61,018 bases of DNA from Paraburkholderia sp. SG-MS1 (lineage in GTDB: Bacteria; Pseudomonadota; Gammaproteobacteria; Burkholderiales; Burkholderiaceae): positions 1 to 61,018 of the forward strand of contig NZ_NPIH01000109.1 of the NCBI RefSeq assembly GCF_012275575.1, in the 5' to 3' direction. Under the pieces are notes generated by a model. It was not told the DNA's origin and made no database searches. It saw only the letters and a program-made list of their open reading frames with translations. The position numbers and the translations under genes were made by a program. Below are positions 9,162-20,078 of this stretch, piece after piece (positions within the stretch are counted from its first letter, which is position 1; the number at the start of each line of letters is the position of its first letter).

Positions 9162-10154
9162 TTACACCTGGCCGAACAGCCAACGTACGTAACGATCGAC
9201 CCCTTCCTGTACGCTCAGGAACGGCGCATCGTAGCCGGCCGCGCGCAGCTTCGACTGGTCGGCCTGCGTGAAACACTGGTACTTGCCGCGCAGCGCGTCG
9301 GGAAACGGAATGTACTCGATCAGGCCGCGCTGCACCTGATCCGCGAGCGACAGCGCCGGCTCGTTGTTCAGCGCACGCAGCGCGTTGACCACGGTGCTCG
9401 CGATGTCGTTGAACGGTTGCGCACGGCCGCTGCCTAGATTGAAGATGCCCGATTTGTCCGGATTGTCGAAGAAGAACAGGTTGACCTTCACCACGTCTTC
9501 GACGGAAACGAAATCGCGCGTCTGCTCGCCCGCCGCATAGCCGTTATATTCGCCGAACAACTTGACCTTGCCTTCGGCGCGGAACTGGTTGAAGTTGTGA
9601 AACGCGACTGACGCCATGCGTGCCTTATGCGTTTCGCGCGGGCCGTACACGTTGAAGTAACGGAAGCCCGCAATCTGGCTCTTCGCAGTGGGCAGCACGC
9701 GACGGATCACCTGGTCGAACAGGAATTTCGAATAGCCGTACACGTTCAGCGGCTGCTCGACTTCACGCTCTTCGACGAAGCGGCTCGACCCGCCGTACGT
9801 CGCCGCGGACGACGCATACAGAAACTGGATGTTCTGCGCAAGGCAGACATCGAGCACGTCGCGGCTGTAGCGGAAGTTGTTGTCCATCATGTAGCGGCCG
9901 TCGGTCTCCATCGTGTCCGAGCAGGCGCCTTCGTGGAAAATCGCCCGCACCTTGCCGAAGTCGCCGCGCTTGAAGCGCTCGACGAATTCGGTCTTATCGA
10001 GATAGTCGTCGATTTCGCAGTCGACCAGATTCTTGAACTTGTCGGCGCGCGTCAGATTGTCGACAGCGATGACCCGTTGTTCGCCGCGCTCGTTGAGCGC
10101 CTTCACGAGATTGCTGCCGATGAAACCGGCCGCGCCAGTGACGATGAGTGTCAT
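9162..10154 (-). CDS. hldD: ADP-L-glycero-D-manno-heptose-6-epimerase
   Basis: A 330-residue SDR-family epimerase that converts ADP-D-glycero- to ADP-L-glycero-beta-D-manno-heptose, the LPS inner-core heptose donor. It has the NAD(P) binding motif [11 protein letters not shown] at the N-terminus and the catalytic YxxxK in [10 protein letters not shown] (about residues 140-149). The length matches the family. It follows ugd and hldA in a lipopolysaccharide precursor cluster. The 152-bp gap to hldA leaves room for an internal promoter. Confidence 0.97.
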   Translation of the reverse strand: MTLIVTGAAGFIGSNLVKALNERGEQRVIAVDNLTRADKFKNLVDCEIDDYLDKTEFVERFKRGDFGKVRAIFHEGACSDTMETDGRYMMDNNFRYSRDVLDVCLAQNIQFLYASSAATYGGSSRFVEEREVEQPLNVYGYSKFLFDQVIRRVLPTAKSQIAGFRYFNVYGPRETHKARMASVAFHNFNQFRAEGKVKLFGEYNGYAAGEQTRDFVSVEDVVKVNLFFFDNPDKSGIFNLGSGRAQPFNDIASTVVNALRALNNEPALSLADQVQRGLIEYIPFPDALRGKYQCFTQADQSKLRAAGYDAPFLSVQEGVDRYVRWLFGQV

Positions 10155-10306
10155 GATGATCCTGCGGTAATGAGCCTTGCGTGGGACTGGGGTCGAGCGC
10201 TAAAGCGCCAGTTCCAACCGACAGCTTTGCGTGGAACTTCGGTGACGCCCCGCGGGTTCTTTTCACGCTGCGCGATGGCGCGTGACGAAAGACCCGGCGG
10301 GCCGCA

Positions 10307-11314
10307 TCAATGAAAGAGTTCGTCGTAGTCGACGGTGGCGGTACCGAGTTTGCCGACCACGATACCCGCCGCGCGATTCGCGAGGCCGACCGCGTCGACC
10401 AGCGTGAGGCCCGCGCCCAGCATGGCGGCGAGCGTGGCGATCACGGTGTCGCCCGCACCCGAGACATCATACACTTCGCGTGCGACGGCCGAAGCGTGCA
10501 GGACGCCGTCGTCGGAGAAGAGCGTCATGCCTTCTTCCGAGCGCGTCAGCAACAGCGCCTTGAACGCCAGTTCAGCACGCAGCTTCGTCACGCGCGCGAG
10601 CAGATCCTCCTCGGACTTCCACTGACCGACGACTTCGCGCAACTCGGCGCGATTCGGTGTGATCAGCGTCGCGCCGCGATAACGCTCCCAGTCATCGCCC
10701 TTCGGATCGACCAGCACCGGCTTGCCCGCCGCGTGCGCCTTCGCGATCATCTGCGTGACGTGGGTCAGCCCGCCCTTCGCGTAATCCGACATCAGGATCA
10801 CATCATGCGACGGCAGCAATTCGTCGAAACGCGCGAGGCCCGCGAGCAGCACTTCATGCGCCGGCGAGTTTTCGAAGTCGACGCGCAGCAACTGCTGCTG
10901 CCGCGACAGCACGCGCAGCTTGATCGTGGTGAGCAGCGCCGGATCGCGTTCGAGATGCGGCGTCACGCCGCTTTCGCCGAGCAACTGCACGATGCGCTCG
11001 CCGGGTTCGTCATGGCCGACCACGCACAGCAAGCCGGCCTGCGCGCCAAGCGCGACCGCATTGCGCGCGACGTTCGCCGCGCCGCCCAGACGGTCTTCCT
11101 GACGCTGCACGTGCACCACCGGCACCGGCGCTTCGGGCGAGATACGGTTCACGTCGCCGAACCAGTAGCGGTCGAGCATCACGTCGCCGACCACCAGCAC
11201 GCGCGCCGCGCCGAGCCGCGCGCGCGGCACGACCGTGAGCGGCGCCGCCGGCGTGGACGCGAGGGCTCCCGGCATGGCCTCAGGTATCGGCCGGAAGTTC
11301 AGAGGGTTGGGCAT
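10307..11314 (-). CDS. hldA: D-glycero-beta-D-manno-heptose-7-phosphate kinase
   Basis: A PfkB/ribokinase-family kinase of about 335 residues, corresponding to the kinase half of HldE (RfaE domain I). It has [20 protein letters not shown] near the N-terminus, a substrate-binding GGAANVARN and the anion-hole/catalytic motif DVSGAGDTV (about residues 279-287). There is no nucleotidyltransferase domain, so the adenylyltransferase (HldC) must be encoded elsewhere. The exact start is uncertain: ATG 11314 overlaps the end of ugd by 35 nt, and TTG 11326 and internal Met codons are alternatives. Confidence 0.92.
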   Translation of the reverse strand: MPNPLNFRPIPEAMPGALASTPAAPLTVVPRARLGAARVLVVGDVMLDRYWFGDVNRISPEAPVPVVHVQRQEDRLGGAANVARNAVALGAQAGLLCVVGHDEPGERIVQLLGESGVTPHLERDPALLTTIKLRVLSRQQQLLRVDFENSPAHEVLLAGLARFDELLPSHDVILMSDYAKGGLTHVTQMIAKAHAAGKPVLVDPKGDDWERYRGATLITPNRAELREVVGQWKSEEDLLARVTKLRAELAFKALLLTRSEEGMTLFSDDGVLHASAVAREVYDVSGAGDTVIATLAAMLGAGLTLVDAVGLANRAAGIVVGKLGTATVDYDELFH

Positions 11315-12683
11315 AAGGGCGTCCAATCGAGTGATAGTCGATGCCGAGTTCGGTCATCGCGTCCGGCTCGTACAGGTTGCGGCCGTCGAAAATCTGCGGC
11401 GACTTCAGTACCGATTTGAGGTACACGAAATCCGGACTCTTGAATTCTTTCCATTCGGTCACGATCACGAGCGCATCGGCGCCCGTGAGCGTTTCGTCCT
11501 GCGTGCTCGTAAAGGTCAGACGCGCGAGCTGCTCGGGCGCGTCGTGCAGATCGAGCTCGAATACGCGGCGCGCTTCGGTCACCGCGACCGGATCGTACGC
11601 GCGCACCTGTGCACCGCGCGCCAGCAATTCGGCGACCACGCGACGGCTCGGCGCTTCGCGCATGTCGTCGGTATTCGGCTTGAATGCGAGGCCCCAGACA
11701 GCGAACGTACGGCCGCTCAGATCGTCGCCGAGCTTGGCGGTGATCTTTTGAACCAGCACGTCCTTCTGCTTGTCGTTCACTTCTTCGACCGCTTCGAGAA
11801 TGCGCAGATTGTGGCCGCTCTCGCTGGCGGTGCGAATCAGCGCCTGCACGTCCTTCGGAAAGCACGAGCCGCCATAGCCGCAACCGGCATACAGGAAGTG
11901 ATAGCCGATGCGCGGGTCCGAGCCGATGCCGCGGCGCACCGCTTCGATATCCGCGCCGACGCGGTCCGCCAGATTCGACATTTCGTTCATGAACGAAATG
12001 CGCGTGGCAAGCATCGCGTTGGCCGCGTATTTGGTGAACTCGGCCGAGCGCACGTCCATGTGCAGCGTGCGTTCGTGATTGCGGTTGAACGGCGCGTACA
12101 GCCGCTTCATCAGCTCACGCGCGCGCTGGCCGGCTTCATCTTCGTCGCTGCCGATCACGATGCGATCGGGCCGCATGAAGTCGTCGACCGCCGCGCCTTC
12201 CTTCAGGAACTCGGGGTTGGAGACCACCGAAAAGCGATGCTGTTCGCTGTCCGCGAATCCGCGTTTGGCAAGCTCTTCCGCGATCACCGCGCGCACCCGC
12301 TGCGCGGTGCCGACCGGCACCGTCGATTTATCGACGACCACCTTGAAGCCGTTCATCGTGCGGCCGATGTTGCGAGCCGCCTCGAGCACGTACTGCAAAT
12401 CGGCCGAGCCGTCTTCGTCAGGCGGCGTACCGACCGCGATGAACTGCACGTCACCGTGCACCACGCTGGCCTCGACATCCGTGGAGAACGTGATGCGGCG
12501 CGCCGCACGCGTGCGGGCGATCATCTCCTGCAAACCCGGCTCATGAATCGGTACGCCGCCGTTATTGAGGATTTCGATCTTGCGCGGGTCGACGTCAAGA
12601 CAGAAAACGTCGTGACCGATCTCAGCGAGACACGCGCCAGTGACGAGGCCGACATAGCCTGTGCCGATAATGGTGATTTTCAT
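11280..12683 (-). CDS. ugd: UDP-glucose 6-dehydrogenase
   Basis: A 467-residue dehydrogenase oxidising UDP-glucose to UDP-glucuronate. It has the N-terminal Rossmann motif [17 protein letters not shown], the catalytic cysteine motif [15 protein letters not shown] (about residues 253-267) and the C-terminal UDP-binding domain (FDGRNLYEP). The start ATG 12683 has a GGAAA Shine-Dalgarno. In Burkholderia this enzyme supplies L-Ara4N and capsule precursors. It sits between lapB and hldA, so core heptose and aminoarabinose precursor supply are clustered with the LPS regulators LapA and LapB. Confidence 0.96.
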   Translation of the reverse strand: MKITIIGTGYVGLVTGACLAEIGHDVFCLDVDPRKIEILNNGGVPIHEPGLQEMIARTRAARRITFSTDVEASVVHGDVQFIAVGTPPDEDGSADLQYVLEAARNIGRTMNGFKVVVDKSTVPVGTAQRVRAVIAEELAKRGFADSEQHRFSVVSNPEFLKEGAAVDDFMRPDRIVIGSDEDEAGQRARELMKRLYAPFNRNHERTLHMDVRSAEFTKYAANAMLATRISFMNEMSNLADRVGADIEAVRRGIGSDPRIGYHFLYAGCGYGGSCFPKDVQALIRTASESGHNLRILEAVEEVNDKQKDVLVQKITAKLGDDLSGRTFAVWGLAFKPNTDDMREAPSRRVVAELLARGAQVRAYDPVAVTEARRVFELDLHDAPEQLARLTFTSTQDETLTGADALVIVTEWKEFKSPDFVYLKSVLKSPQIFDGRNLYEPDAMTELGIDYHSIGRPYAQPSELPADT

Positions 12684-12824
12684 ACGCTTTCCGGTAGAGG
12701 GTTCCGGTGATGATTGCCGGTCATGAGGCCGGGACGAACTCACTGCAAAATCTGCCCGCGTCGGTGCTGCCGCCATGCGGGGCGCGACGGCCGCGCGATT
12801 AACGCCGCGACGGCCGCAGTGGCG

Positions 12825-14000
12825 TCAACTCGACGCGACAATCGGTTCGACACGACGCGGCGCATACGTTTCCCACCCGCTGCACCCCGGGCACTGCCAA
12901 TAGAAGAGCCGCGCCCTGAAGCCGCAATTCTGGCACGTATAGCGCGGCAGATTCTTCGTGCGCTGACGGATCAGCGTACGCATCAGTTCGAGTTCGCTGC
13001 GCCGCGGTTCTTCCGCGACGGCCTGCTGCGCCTCCAGTAGACGCGTCATGCCGGCCAGGTTCGGTGACTTCTGCATTTGCGAACGTGCCAGCGCGTGCGC
13101 CGCATCGGGACCGCGCAGAGACGCGACGTGCTGATACGCGACATCGAGCAGATCGTTGGTCGGATGCCGGTCGACCCAGGCGGTAAGCAGATCGGCGCCT
13201 TCCTGCGGACGGCCAAGCGCCTCGTACGCCTTCATCACTTTCTCCGCGACCAGCGGCAGATAGGCCGGGTTCTGCTCCTCGACGCGCCGCCATTGCTCGA
13301 TGGCCGCGGCCTGCTCGCCGCCAGCCGCGTCGACGTCGCCGAACAGGATAGTGGCGCGCACGTTAGTCGGGTTCGCCTTCAGCGCGAAGCCGAGCTGGCG
13401 GCGGGCCTCGTCCGGATTCTTCTGCTGCAGCGCTTCCTGCGCAAGCTCGCAATGGAACTGCGCGATTTCCTTGCCGAGCGATTCGGCGCCCATCGTTTCC
13501 AGATGGCGCGCGGTGTCGATCGACTTGACCCAGTCCTTCTCGATCTCGTAGATGGTGAGGAGCGCTCGTTGCGCCCCTAGCGCGTAGTCGCCGGTTTCGA
13601 GCGACCGGAAAGTTTCTTCCGCGCGATCGAGCAGGCCCGCTTTCAGGAAGTCCTGGCCCAGTTCGTAAAGCGCGTGGTCGCGCTCGCTGACCGGCAGGTC
13701 GGCGCGGCTCAACAGATTCTGATGCACGCGAATCGCGCGGTCCGTCTCGCCGCGGCGCCGGAACAGATTCCCGAGCGCGAAATGCAGCTCGATCGTTTCA
13801 GGGTCGAGCTTGACCACTTCGATGAACGCATCGATCGCCTGGTCAGGCTGCTCGTTGAGCAGGAAGTTCAGGCCGCGGAAATACGAGCGCGGCAGGTTAG
13901 CGCTTTCGGACAGCAGCGTCTTGAGGTCGTAGCGCGCAGCCATCCAGCCGAACGCGAAAGCGACGGGTATGACGAGCAGCCACCAGAAGTCTAGATCCAT
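12825..14000 (-). CDS. lapB: Lipopolysaccharide assembly protein B (TPR + rubredoxin-like)
   Basis: A 391-residue inner-membrane-anchored protein. It has one N-terminal transmembrane segment (about residues 4-21, FWWLLVIPVAFAFGWMAARY), many TPR repeats and a C-terminal rubredoxin-like metal site (CQNCGF ... CPGCSGWE, about residues 355-377). In E. coli LapB (YciM) promotes FtsH-mediated turnover of LpxC, so balancing LPS synthesis. It is directly downstream of lapA, as in other proteobacteria, and upstream of ugd-hldA-hldD, which fits a role in LPS homeostasis. Confidence 0.96.
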   Translation of the reverse strand: MDLDFWWLLVIPVAFAFGWMAARYDLKTLLSESANLPRSYFRGLNFLLNEQPDQAIDAFIEVVKLDPETIELHFALGNLFRRRGETDRAIRVHQNLLSRADLPVSERDHALYELGQDFLKAGLLDRAEETFRSLETGDYALGAQRALLTIYEIEKDWVKSIDTARHLETMGAESLGKEIAQFHCELAQEALQQKNPDEARRQLGFALKANPTNVRATILFGDVDAAGGEQAAAIEQWRRVEEQNPAYLPLVAEKVMKAYEALGRPQEGADLLTAWVDRHPTNDLLDVAYQHVASLRGPDAAHALARSQMQKSPNLAGMTRLLEAQQAVAEEPRRSELELMRTLIRQRTKNLPRYTCQNCGFRARLFYWQCPGCSGWETYAPRRVEPIVASS

Positions 14001-14070
14001 GCGATTAATGCAAATGTGCGGGAAAGCGGGAACGGAAAGCCGCGCTCAATCTTGCGCGGCGGATGGAAAT

Positions 14071-14364
14071 TCAGATCAGTGGCGGCATGGGTGGCTGTTC
14101 GACCACCACCGGCGTTTCGCGCGCCACGCGCAACTCGCGCTTGAGTCTGCCATTTTCCATGCGCAGGCGCACAGTAGTCGGCATCGCCGACACCAGGCCG
14201 GCCGCCAGTCCCACCACGAAGAACGCGAGACCGATCAGGATCAAGGGCGCCGACCACATATAGCCGGCGAGGAAATTCAACGTAGCAGGTTGTGTGTTGG
14301 AGAGCGCCAGCACCAGCAGCAGCACGAACACCAGCACACGGATCAACCAGACGATAAATTTCAT
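14071..14364 (-). CDS. lapA: Lipopolysaccharide assembly protein A (DUF1049)
   Basis: A 97-residue inner-membrane protein with two transmembrane helices (about residues 3-21 and 40-62) and a charged cytoplasmic C-terminal segment ending in Pro-rich sequence. The LAxSNTQPATLNFL motif is typical of LapA. It is 70 bp upstream of lapB, its functional partner. The start ATG 14364 has only a modest Shine-Dalgarno (AGAG). A candidate -10 (TACAAT on the minus strand, 14451-14456) suggests lapAB may have its own promoter. Confidence 0.92.
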   Translation of the reverse strand: MKFIVWLIRVLVFVLLLVLALSNTQPATLNFLAGYMWSAPLILIGLAFFVVGLAAGLVSAMPTTVRLRMENGRLKRELRVARETPVVVEQPPMPPLI

Positions 14365-14587
14365 AAATTTGTCTCTTGACGGCAGTTGCGGGGTGACGCC
14401 GGCTCGATGACGCGTCGCGCCAATGTATTGCCCGCGCCGAAGTGACCCGTATTGTAATTGAAGCCCTCGTGGCTGGGCAGGAAGTGGCGGATTGCGGCTT
14501 ACGTGGGGTTTATCGCGCTCTCGCCGCAAATAGGATTTGGAGGCGTGGCTGGGCCTGGCAGAGTCACGCGGGGACGGGCACGCGTGA

Positions 14588-14643
14588 GCTTGGCTTGGCT
14601 TGGCTTGGCTTGGCTTGGTGCGGTGCGGTGCGGTGCGGTGCGG
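14588..14643. repeat. Back-to-back pentanucleotide tandem arrays
   Basis: Six perfect GCTTG units (14588-14617) are followed after one G by five perfect TGCGG units (14619-14643). Simple arrays of this kind mutate by slipped-strand mispairing. It lies about 225-280 nt upstream of lapA, between the ihfB terminator and the candidate lapA promoter. Confidence 0.97.
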
Positions 14644-14686
14644 TCAAGCAGCTACGACAACGCGGCTAGAAAATCTATGGGCGAAA

Positions 14687-14710
14687 AAAAAGCGCCCAAA
14701 GGCGCTTTTT
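14687..14710. terminator. Intrinsic terminator downstream of ihfB
   Basis: The perfect stem AAAAAGCGCC/GGCGCTTTTT (14687-14696 with 14701-14710) has a CAAA loop. On the minus strand it ends in a long T tract, so it should terminate the rpsA-ihfB transcript before lapA. Confidence 0.92.
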
Positions 14711-14781
14711 CTGGTCTTTTGCCAACTGGCTTTGGCCGCTGACGCTACCAATGCCACGCTGCAAAACGCGCAGCGAAGCAT

Positions 14782-15105
14782 TTACAGGTCGTCATCCGGC
14801 TCTTCGGCCTTCAACGGCTCGCCCGCGCGACGATCTACCCGCTCACGCAGTTCCTTGCCCGGCTTGAAGTGCGGTACGTACTTCTCAGGTACCAGCACCT
14901 TCTCGCCTGACTTCGGATTGCGTCCGACGCGGGAGGGACGGCGGTTGAGGCCGAAGCTGCCGAAGCCGCGAATTTCGATGCGATGACCGTTGGCAAGCGC
15001 CTCCGACATCGCATCGAGCATCGTCTTCACCGCGAAATCCGCATCTTTAAGTACAAGCTGCGGAAATCGCGTAGCCAGCTGGGCGACCAATTCCGATTTG
15101 GTCAT
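14782..15105 (-). CDS. ihfB: Integration host factor beta subunit
   Basis: A 107-residue HU/IHF-family DNA-bending protein. It begins [11 protein letters not shown] and has the [15 protein letters not shown] beta-arm base and the [12 protein letters not shown] motif with the intercalating proline. It is slightly longer than E. coli IhfB because of an acidic tail ending EEPDDDL. It is 21 bp downstream of rpsA on the same strand, the conserved rpsA-ihfB arrangement, and ends at a strong terminator. Confidence 0.97.
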   Translation of the reverse strand: MTKSELVAQLATRFPQLVLKDADFAVKTMLDAMSEALANGHRIEIRGFGSFGLNRRPSRVGRNPKSGEKVLVPEKYVPHFKPGKELRERVDRRAGEPLKAEEPDDDL

Positions 15106-15126
15106 ACTGCAGCAGACCTCTCAGGC

Positions 15127-16842
15127 TTACTGGTTCTGGCCGTCGAGCTTGGCCTTCAGCAGCGCGCCGAGGTTCGTCGTGCCCGTAGCAGCCGCGCTCG
15201 AATCCGACGAAGCCAAACCACGGATGGCTTCCTGTTGCTCAGCCGAATCCTTAGCCTTGATCGACAGGTTGATGCCACGCGACTTGCGATCAATGTTGAT
15301 GATCATCGCGTTGACCTTGTCGCCTTCCTTCAGCACGTTGCGAGCGTCTTCCACGCGGTCTTGTGCGATTTCCGAAGCGCGCAGGTAGCCTTCGACTTCA
15401 GCCGACAGCTGAACCACTGCACCCTTCGCGTCCACCGTCTTGACCACGCCGTCAACGATCGCGCCCTTGTCGTTCATGGCAACGAAGTTGCTGAACGGGT
15501 CGCCTTCGAGCTGCTTGATGCCCAGCGAAATACGTTCCTTCTCGACGTCGATGCCGAGAACGATCGCTTCCACTTCGTCGCCCTTCTTGTACTTGCGAAC
15601 TGCTTCCTCGCCCGTTTCGCTCCACGACAGGTCCGACAGGTGAACGAGACCGTCGATGCCGCCCGGCAGACCGATGAAGACGCCGAAGTCGGTGATCGAC
15701 TTGATTGCCCCTTGCAGCTTGTCGCCCTTCTTGAAGTTGCGGCTGAAGTCGTCCCACGGGTTCGGCTTGCACTGCTTCATGCCGAGGCTGATACGGCGGC
15801 GGTCTTCGTCGATTTCCAGAACCATGACTTCGACTTCGTCGCCCAACTGCACAACCTTCGACGGTGCAACGTTCTTGTTCGTCCAGTCCATTTCCGACAC
15901 GTGGACGAGGCCTTCGATGCCCGATTCCACTTCGACGAATGCGCCGTAGTCGGTGATGTTGGTGACCTTACCGAACAGGCGCGTGCCCGACGGGTAACGG
16001 CGCGAGATGCCTTCCCACGGATCGTCGCCCAGTTGCTTGATGCCCAGCGAAACGCGATTCTTCTCTTGATCGAACTTGAGGATCTTCGCGGTGACTTCCT
16101 GGCCAACCGACAGCACTTCACTCGGGTGACGCACACGACGCCATGCGATGTCGGTGATGTGCAGAAGGCCGTCGATACCGCCGAGGTCCACGAACGCGCC
16201 GTAGTCGGTGATGTTCTTGACCACGCCTTCCACGATCGCGCCTTCCTTCAGCGTTTCGAGCAGCTTTGCGCGCTCTTCGCCCTGGGTTGCTTCGATCACG
16301 GCACGACGCGACAGCACGACGTTGTTACGCTTACGGTCGAGCTTGATGACGCGGAATTCCAGCGTCTTGCCTTCGTACGGGGTCGTGTCCTTGACCGGAC
16401 GCGTGTCGACCAGCGAACCCGGCAGGAACGCGCGGATGCCGTTGACCATCACGGTCATGCCGCCCTTGACCTTGCCCGTGATCGTGCCGGTCACGAGTTC
16501 GTTGTTGTCGAGCGCTTTTTCCAGCGACAGCCACGAAGCCAGACGCTTCGCCTTGTCGCGCGACAGGATCGTGTCGCCATAGCCGTTTTCCAGCGCGTCG
16601 ATTGCGACGGAAACAAAGTCGCCCGCCTGCACTTCTACCTCGCCCGCGTCGTTCAGGAACTCTTCGAGCGGGATGTAGGCTTCGGACTTGAGACCAGCGT
16701 TGACGACCACGAAGTTGTGGTCAACACGCACGACTTCAGCGGAAATCACTTCGCCGGCGCGCATGTCTTGCTTGGTCAGCGACTCTTCGAACAGAGCCGC
16801 AAAAGATTCGGTATTCGGGGTAGAGGTTTGCAGGTCGGACAT
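15127..16842 (-). CDS. rpsA: 30S ribosomal protein S1
   Basis: A 571-residue protein with six S1 (OB-fold) RNA-binding repeats, recognisable from recurring [22 protein letters not shown] segments. It recruits mRNAs to the 30S subunit. The start ATG 16842 (MSDLQTS) is preceded by an A/T-rich leader with no Shine-Dalgarno, consistent with autoregulated, S1-dependent initiation known for E. coli rpsA. An in-frame ATG 18 nt upstream is an alternative. It lies between cmk and ihfB, as in many proteobacteria. Confidence 0.97.
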   Translation of the reverse strand: MSDLQTSTPNTESFAALFEESLTKQDMRAGEVISAEVVRVDHNFVVVNAGLKSEAYIPLEEFLNDAGEVEVQAGDFVSVAIDALENGYGDTILSRDKAKRLASWLSLEKALDNNELVTGTITGKVKGGMTVMVNGIRAFLPGSLVDTRPVKDTTPYEGKTLEFRVIKLDRKRNNVVLSRRAVIEATQGEERAKLLETLKEGAIVEGVVKNITDYGAFVDLGGIDGLLHITDIAWRRVRHPSEVLSVGQEVTAKILKFDQEKNRVSLGIKQLGDDPWEGISRRYPSGTRLFGKVTNITDYGAFVEVESGIEGLVHVSEMDWTNKNVAPSKVVQLGDEVEVMVLEIDEDRRRISLGMKQCKPNPWDDFSRNFKKGDKLQGAIKSITDFGVFIGLPGGIDGLVHLSDLSWSETGEEAVRKYKKGDEVEAIVLGIDVEKERISLGIKQLEGDPFSNFVAMNDKGAIVDGVVKTVDAKGAVVQLSAEVEGYLRASEIAQDRVEDARNVLKEGDKVNAMIINIDRKSRGINLSIKAKDSAEQQEAIRGLASSDSSAAATGTTNLGALLKAKLDGQNQ

Positions 16843-17025
16843 AAAAATCAAAATTTGCATGGTTCTCGCGGTGCCCGGCTGGCCGGACGGTCAGCAACTT
16901 CGGCAAGAAAGCGAATGCCACGCGGGGTTAAAGGGTTAATACAACGCTTCACGACAATCGCAAAGCACCTACTGACAACGGACTTCTACTGCGGCCACGC
17001 GCTGACGCAAAACACTGCTCGTGGA

Positions 17026-17712
17026 TCAGCCACGCGGGACTAGAGCTTCATACCATTGCACCACCTGTTCGACCGCCTGGTCGACCGACAATGCGGAGGT
17101 ATCAAGCAGCTTTGCATCCGCTGCGGGCTTGAGTGGCGCGGCTGCGCGCTGACTGTCACGCTCGTCGCGCTCACGCAAATCCCGAAGCAAGTCATCCATA
17201 TTAGCAGAAAATCCTTTTTGGATCAATTGCTTATGCCGCCGCGCCGCGCGGGCCTCGACACTGGCGGTCATAAACACCTTCAGCACGGCGTCCTGGAAGA
17301 TCACCGTGCCCATGTCGCGGCCGTCGGCAACCAGCCCCGGCTCCTTGCGAAAAGCCCGCTGACGCGCCACTAGCGCGGCTCGTACGGGCACGTGCACGGC
17401 AATCGCCGACGCGCGGCTGCCGACTTCCTCGGCGCGAATTTCGGCGGACACGTCGACGCCGTCGAGCTGCGCCAGCCCCTCGCGAAAAGTGATATGCAGG
17501 TCGTCGATCAGTTTGACAAGGGCGTCAGCGTCGTCAGGCGCAATGCCATAGCGCAGGCTGGCCAGCGCGGCAAGCCGGTACAACGCACCGCTATCCAGCA
17601 GGTGAAAGCCTAGACTCGCGGCAACCAGCGCGGCCACGGTGCCTTTGCCGGAGGCACTCGGGCCGTCGATCGTAATGACGGGCGTCTGGTGAAAGGGACG
17701 GGTCGGTTTCAT
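17026..17712 (-). CDS. cmk: Cytidylate kinase
   Basis: A 228-residue (d)CMP kinase with P-loop [15 protein letters not shown] (about residues 14-28), the NMP-binding [12 protein letters not shown] and the [15 protein letters not shown] motif (about residues 127-141). It phosphorylates CMP and dCMP in pyrimidine salvage and mRNA recycling. It lies 35 bp downstream of aroA, continuing the supraoperon, with rpsA following after a 183-bp gap that could hold the rpsA promoter. Confidence 0.97.
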   Translation of the reverse strand: MKPTRPFHQTPVITIDGPSASGKGTVAALVAASLGFHLLDSGALYRLAALASLRYGIAPDDADALVKLIDDLHITFREGLAQLDGVDVSAEIRAEEVGSRASAIAVHVPVRAALVARQRAFRKEPGLVADGRDMGTVIFQDAVLKVFMTASVEARAARRHKQLIQKGFSANMDDLLRDLRERDERDSQRAAAPLKPAADAKLLDTSALSVDQAVEQVVQWYEALVPRG

Positions 17713-17747
17713 CGAAAAAGTCGCACGTCAGTCGATTCGGGGTCGAA

Positions 17748-19052
17748 TCAGGGTTGAGCGAGCGCGGTGAAGCGCTCGAAATAATCGGGAAACGTCTTGC
17801 CGACGCACTTCGGATCGTTGATGCGGATCGGCACGCCGCCGAGGCTTACCAGCGAGAAGCACATTGCCATCCGGTGGTCGTCGTAGGTGTCGATGGAAGC
17901 GTTCGGAATCAGCTTTTCAGGCGGCGTGACGACGAGAAAATCCTCGCCCTCCTGCACCTTCGCGCCGACCTTGCGCAACTCGGTCGCCATCGCGGCGATC
18001 CGGTCGGTTTCCTTGACGCGCCAGCTGGCAATGTTGCGCAGCGTGGTCGTGCCGTCCGCGAACAGCGCGGCGACGGCAATCGTCATGGCCGCGTCGGGGA
18101 TCAGGTTGAAGTCCATGTCGATCGGATCGAGCTTGCCGTGGTCGTTGCCGACGCCGCGCACTTCGATCCAATCGTCGCCCATCTGCAGGTTTGCGCCCAT
18201 CTTGATGAGCGCATCGGCAAAGCCGACATCGCCCTGGATGCTCGCGCGGCCCACGCCTTCCACTTTCAGCGGCCCGCCGCCGAGCGCGCCGGCCGCGAGG
18301 AAATACGAAGCGGACGATGCGTCGCCCTCGACCATGATCGTCCCCGGAGACTGATAGCGCTGCCCCGACGGCACGACGAACTGGTGCCAGCCGTGGCGCT
18401 CGACCTCGATGCCAAAGCGCGCCATCAACTTGATCGTGATCTCGATATACGGTTTCGAGATCAGTTCGCCGTCCACCTGCACGGTGGTCACGCCGCTCTC
18501 GGTGCGCAACAGCGGCAGTGTCATCAGCAGCGAGGTCAGGAACTGGCTCGACACGTCGCCGCGCACGCGGATCGGCGCGTCGGCGGTGATATGCGCCGGG
18601 CGAATCCGCAACGGCGGATAGCCTTCGTTCTCTTCGTAGTCGATCTTCGCGCCGATCTGGCGTAAGCCGTCGACCAGATCGCCGATCGGCCGCTCGTGCA
18701 TACGCGGCACGCCATGAATCCGGTAATCGCCGCCATTCACGGCCAGCGCCGCGGTCAACGGACGCACCGCCGTGCCTGCATTGCCGAGGAACAGCTCGGC
18801 CTGGCGCGCGGTGAAGGCGCCGCGCGTGCCGGTCACGACGCAGGCGTCGCCCTCGCGCTTCAGACGCACGCCGAGCTTGTCGAGCGCGTCGAGCATCACG
18901 CGGGTGTCGTCGGAGTCGAGCAGGTTCGTGATCGTCGTTTCTCCTTCGGCGAGCGCCGAGAGCAGCAACACCCGGTTCGAAATGCTCTTCGAGCCGGGCA
19001 GACGAACCGTGCCGGACGCACGAGAAAACGGTCCGAGATCGAGGAATTCCAT
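17748..19052 (-). CDS. aroA: 3-phosphoshikimate 1-carboxyvinyltransferase (EPSP synthase)
   Basis: A 434-residue EPSPS of the shikimate pathway. It has [20 protein letters not shown] near the N-terminus, [15 protein letters not shown] (the class I G-A-T-A-R-P loop appears as GNAGTAVRP) and near the C-terminus [14 protein letters not shown]. The start ATG 19052 (MEFLDLGPF) is the conserved one. It is 19 bp downstream of tyrA and is part of serC-pheA-hisC-tyrA-aroA-cmk. Confidence 0.97.
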   Translation of the reverse strand: MEFLDLGPFSRASGTVRLPGSKSISNRVLLLSALAEGETTITNLLDSDDTRVMLDALDKLGVRLKREGDACVVTGTRGAFTARQAELFLGNAGTAVRPLTAALAVNGGDYRIHGVPRMHERPIGDLVDGLRQIGAKIDYEENEGYPPLRIRPAHITADAPIRVRGDVSSQFLTSLLMTLPLLRTESGVTTVQVDGELISKPYIEITIKLMARFGIEVERHGWHQFVVPSGQRYQSPGTIMVEGDASSASYFLAAGALGGGPLKVEGVGRASIQGDVGFADALIKMGANLQMGDDWIEVRGVGNDHGKLDPIDMDFNLIPDAAMTIAVAALFADGTTTLRNIASWRVKETDRIAAMATELRKVGAKVQEGEDFLVVTPPEKLIPNASIDTYDDHRMAMCFSLVSLGGVPIRINDPKCVGKTFPDYFERFTALAQP

Positions 19053-19071
19053 GATTGAGTCCAGTTTCCGG

Positions 19072-20013
19072 TTATTTCGACGCGTCGCCTTGGGCCGTGC
19101 CCGCCGCGCGCTGTTCCTGCCATTCGGTGCGGGCCACCCGCGAGCGGGAGAATACGGCTTCCAGCGCGGCGCCGTCGGCGGCGTCGATCGCCGCGCGCAG
19201 GCGCGCGAGCACTGCCGTGTACGCGTCGAGTTCGTCGAGCAGCGCGACGCGATTGGCGACGCACACGTCGCGCCACATTTCCGGGCTCGACGCGGCGATC
19301 CGCGTGAAGTCACGGAAGCCGCCCGCCGCGAACGAGAATTTCAACGCGGCGTCGGGTGAATTGAGAATCTGCTCGACCAGCGCGAACGACAGCACGTGCG
19401 GCAAATGGCTGACCGACGCGAACACACGGTCGTGCTGCACGGGCATCATTTCGCGCACGAGGGCGCCGGTGGCGCGCCACATCGCCGCGACCCGCTCGAC
19501 CGCCTGCGGCGCGTTCTCCGGCAGCGGGCACAGTACGACGTTGCGATTCACATACAGATCGGGCAAGGCGGCATCGACACCGCTCGATTCGCGGCCCGCA
19601 ATCGGATGCCCCGGCACGAACTGGCCGATCCGCGCGCCGAGCGCCGCGCGAGCGGCGCCAACCACGTCCGACTTGGTGCTGCCGGCATCGGTGACAATCG
19701 TGCTCGCGTCGAGATACGGCGCGATGCGTTCGAGCAACGGCTGCGTTTGCGCAACGGGCGCCGCCAGCAGCACGAAGTCGGCACCGGACAGCGCCTCACG
19801 CAGCGCAGCGTCGTCGCTCAACGCCGCGGCGCCGTCGATCACGCCCAAGGCCAAAGCGCGCTCGCTCGACGCGGACGAACGCCCGACGCCGATCACCTTG
19901 CGTGCTCCCTCGGTCTCGCCGCGTTCGCGCAGCGCGCGCGCGAGCGATCCGCCGATCAATCCGACACCGAAAATCACCAGCTTGTTAAAAGAAAACGCGG
20001 CCACGTCGGTCAC
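19072..20013 (-). CDS. tyrA: Prephenate dehydrogenase
   Basis: A 313-residue TyrA-family dehydrogenase with N-terminal nucleotide-binding motif [16 protein letters not shown] (about residues 13-28), the [11 protein letters not shown] motif and the substrate motif [14 protein letters not shown]. It converts prephenate (and possibly arogenate) to 4-hydroxyphenylpyruvate or tyrosine. There is no fused chorismate mutase; that activity is on PheA here. It lies between hisC and aroA with short gaps. Confidence 0.95.
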   Translation of the reverse strand: MTDVAAFSFNKLVIFGVGLIGGSLARALRERGETEGARKVIGVGRSSASSERALALGVIDGAAALSDDAALREALSGADFVLLAAPVAQTQPLLERIAPYLDASTIVTDAGSTKSDVVGAARAALGARIGQFVPGHPIAGRESSGVDAALPDLYVNRNVVLCPLPENAPQAVERVAAMWRATGALVREMMPVQHDRVFASVSHLPHVLSFALVEQILNSPDAALKFSFAAGGFRDFTRIAASSPEMWRDVCVANRVALLDELDAYTAVLARLRAAIDAADGAALEAVFSRSRVARTEWQEQRAAGTAQGDASK

Positions 20014-20078
20014 AGGAAAAGCGCGCCAGTCATGCCGATCAAGTTCGCCGATCAGGCGCGCGGGTCAGGAAGTACCGC

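Larger units (their letters stand above)
14365..14781. other. Intergenic region between ihfB and lapA
   Basis: A 417-bp region with the ihfB terminator (14687-14710), the two pentanucleotide arrays (14588-14643) and a candidate lapA promoter (-10 TACAAT on the minus strand at 14451-14456, no clear -35). No coding sequence is supported; the Gly/Leu/Trp-rich open frames across the repeats are products of the repeats. Confidence 0.6.

Noticed and set aside
14588..14643. Pentanucleotide repeats considered as a CRISPR-like array
   Set aside because: The units are contiguous 5-mers with no spacers and no cas genes.
14983..17043. 686-codon plus-strand open frame
   Set aside because: It is antisense to rpsA and has no recognisable domain.
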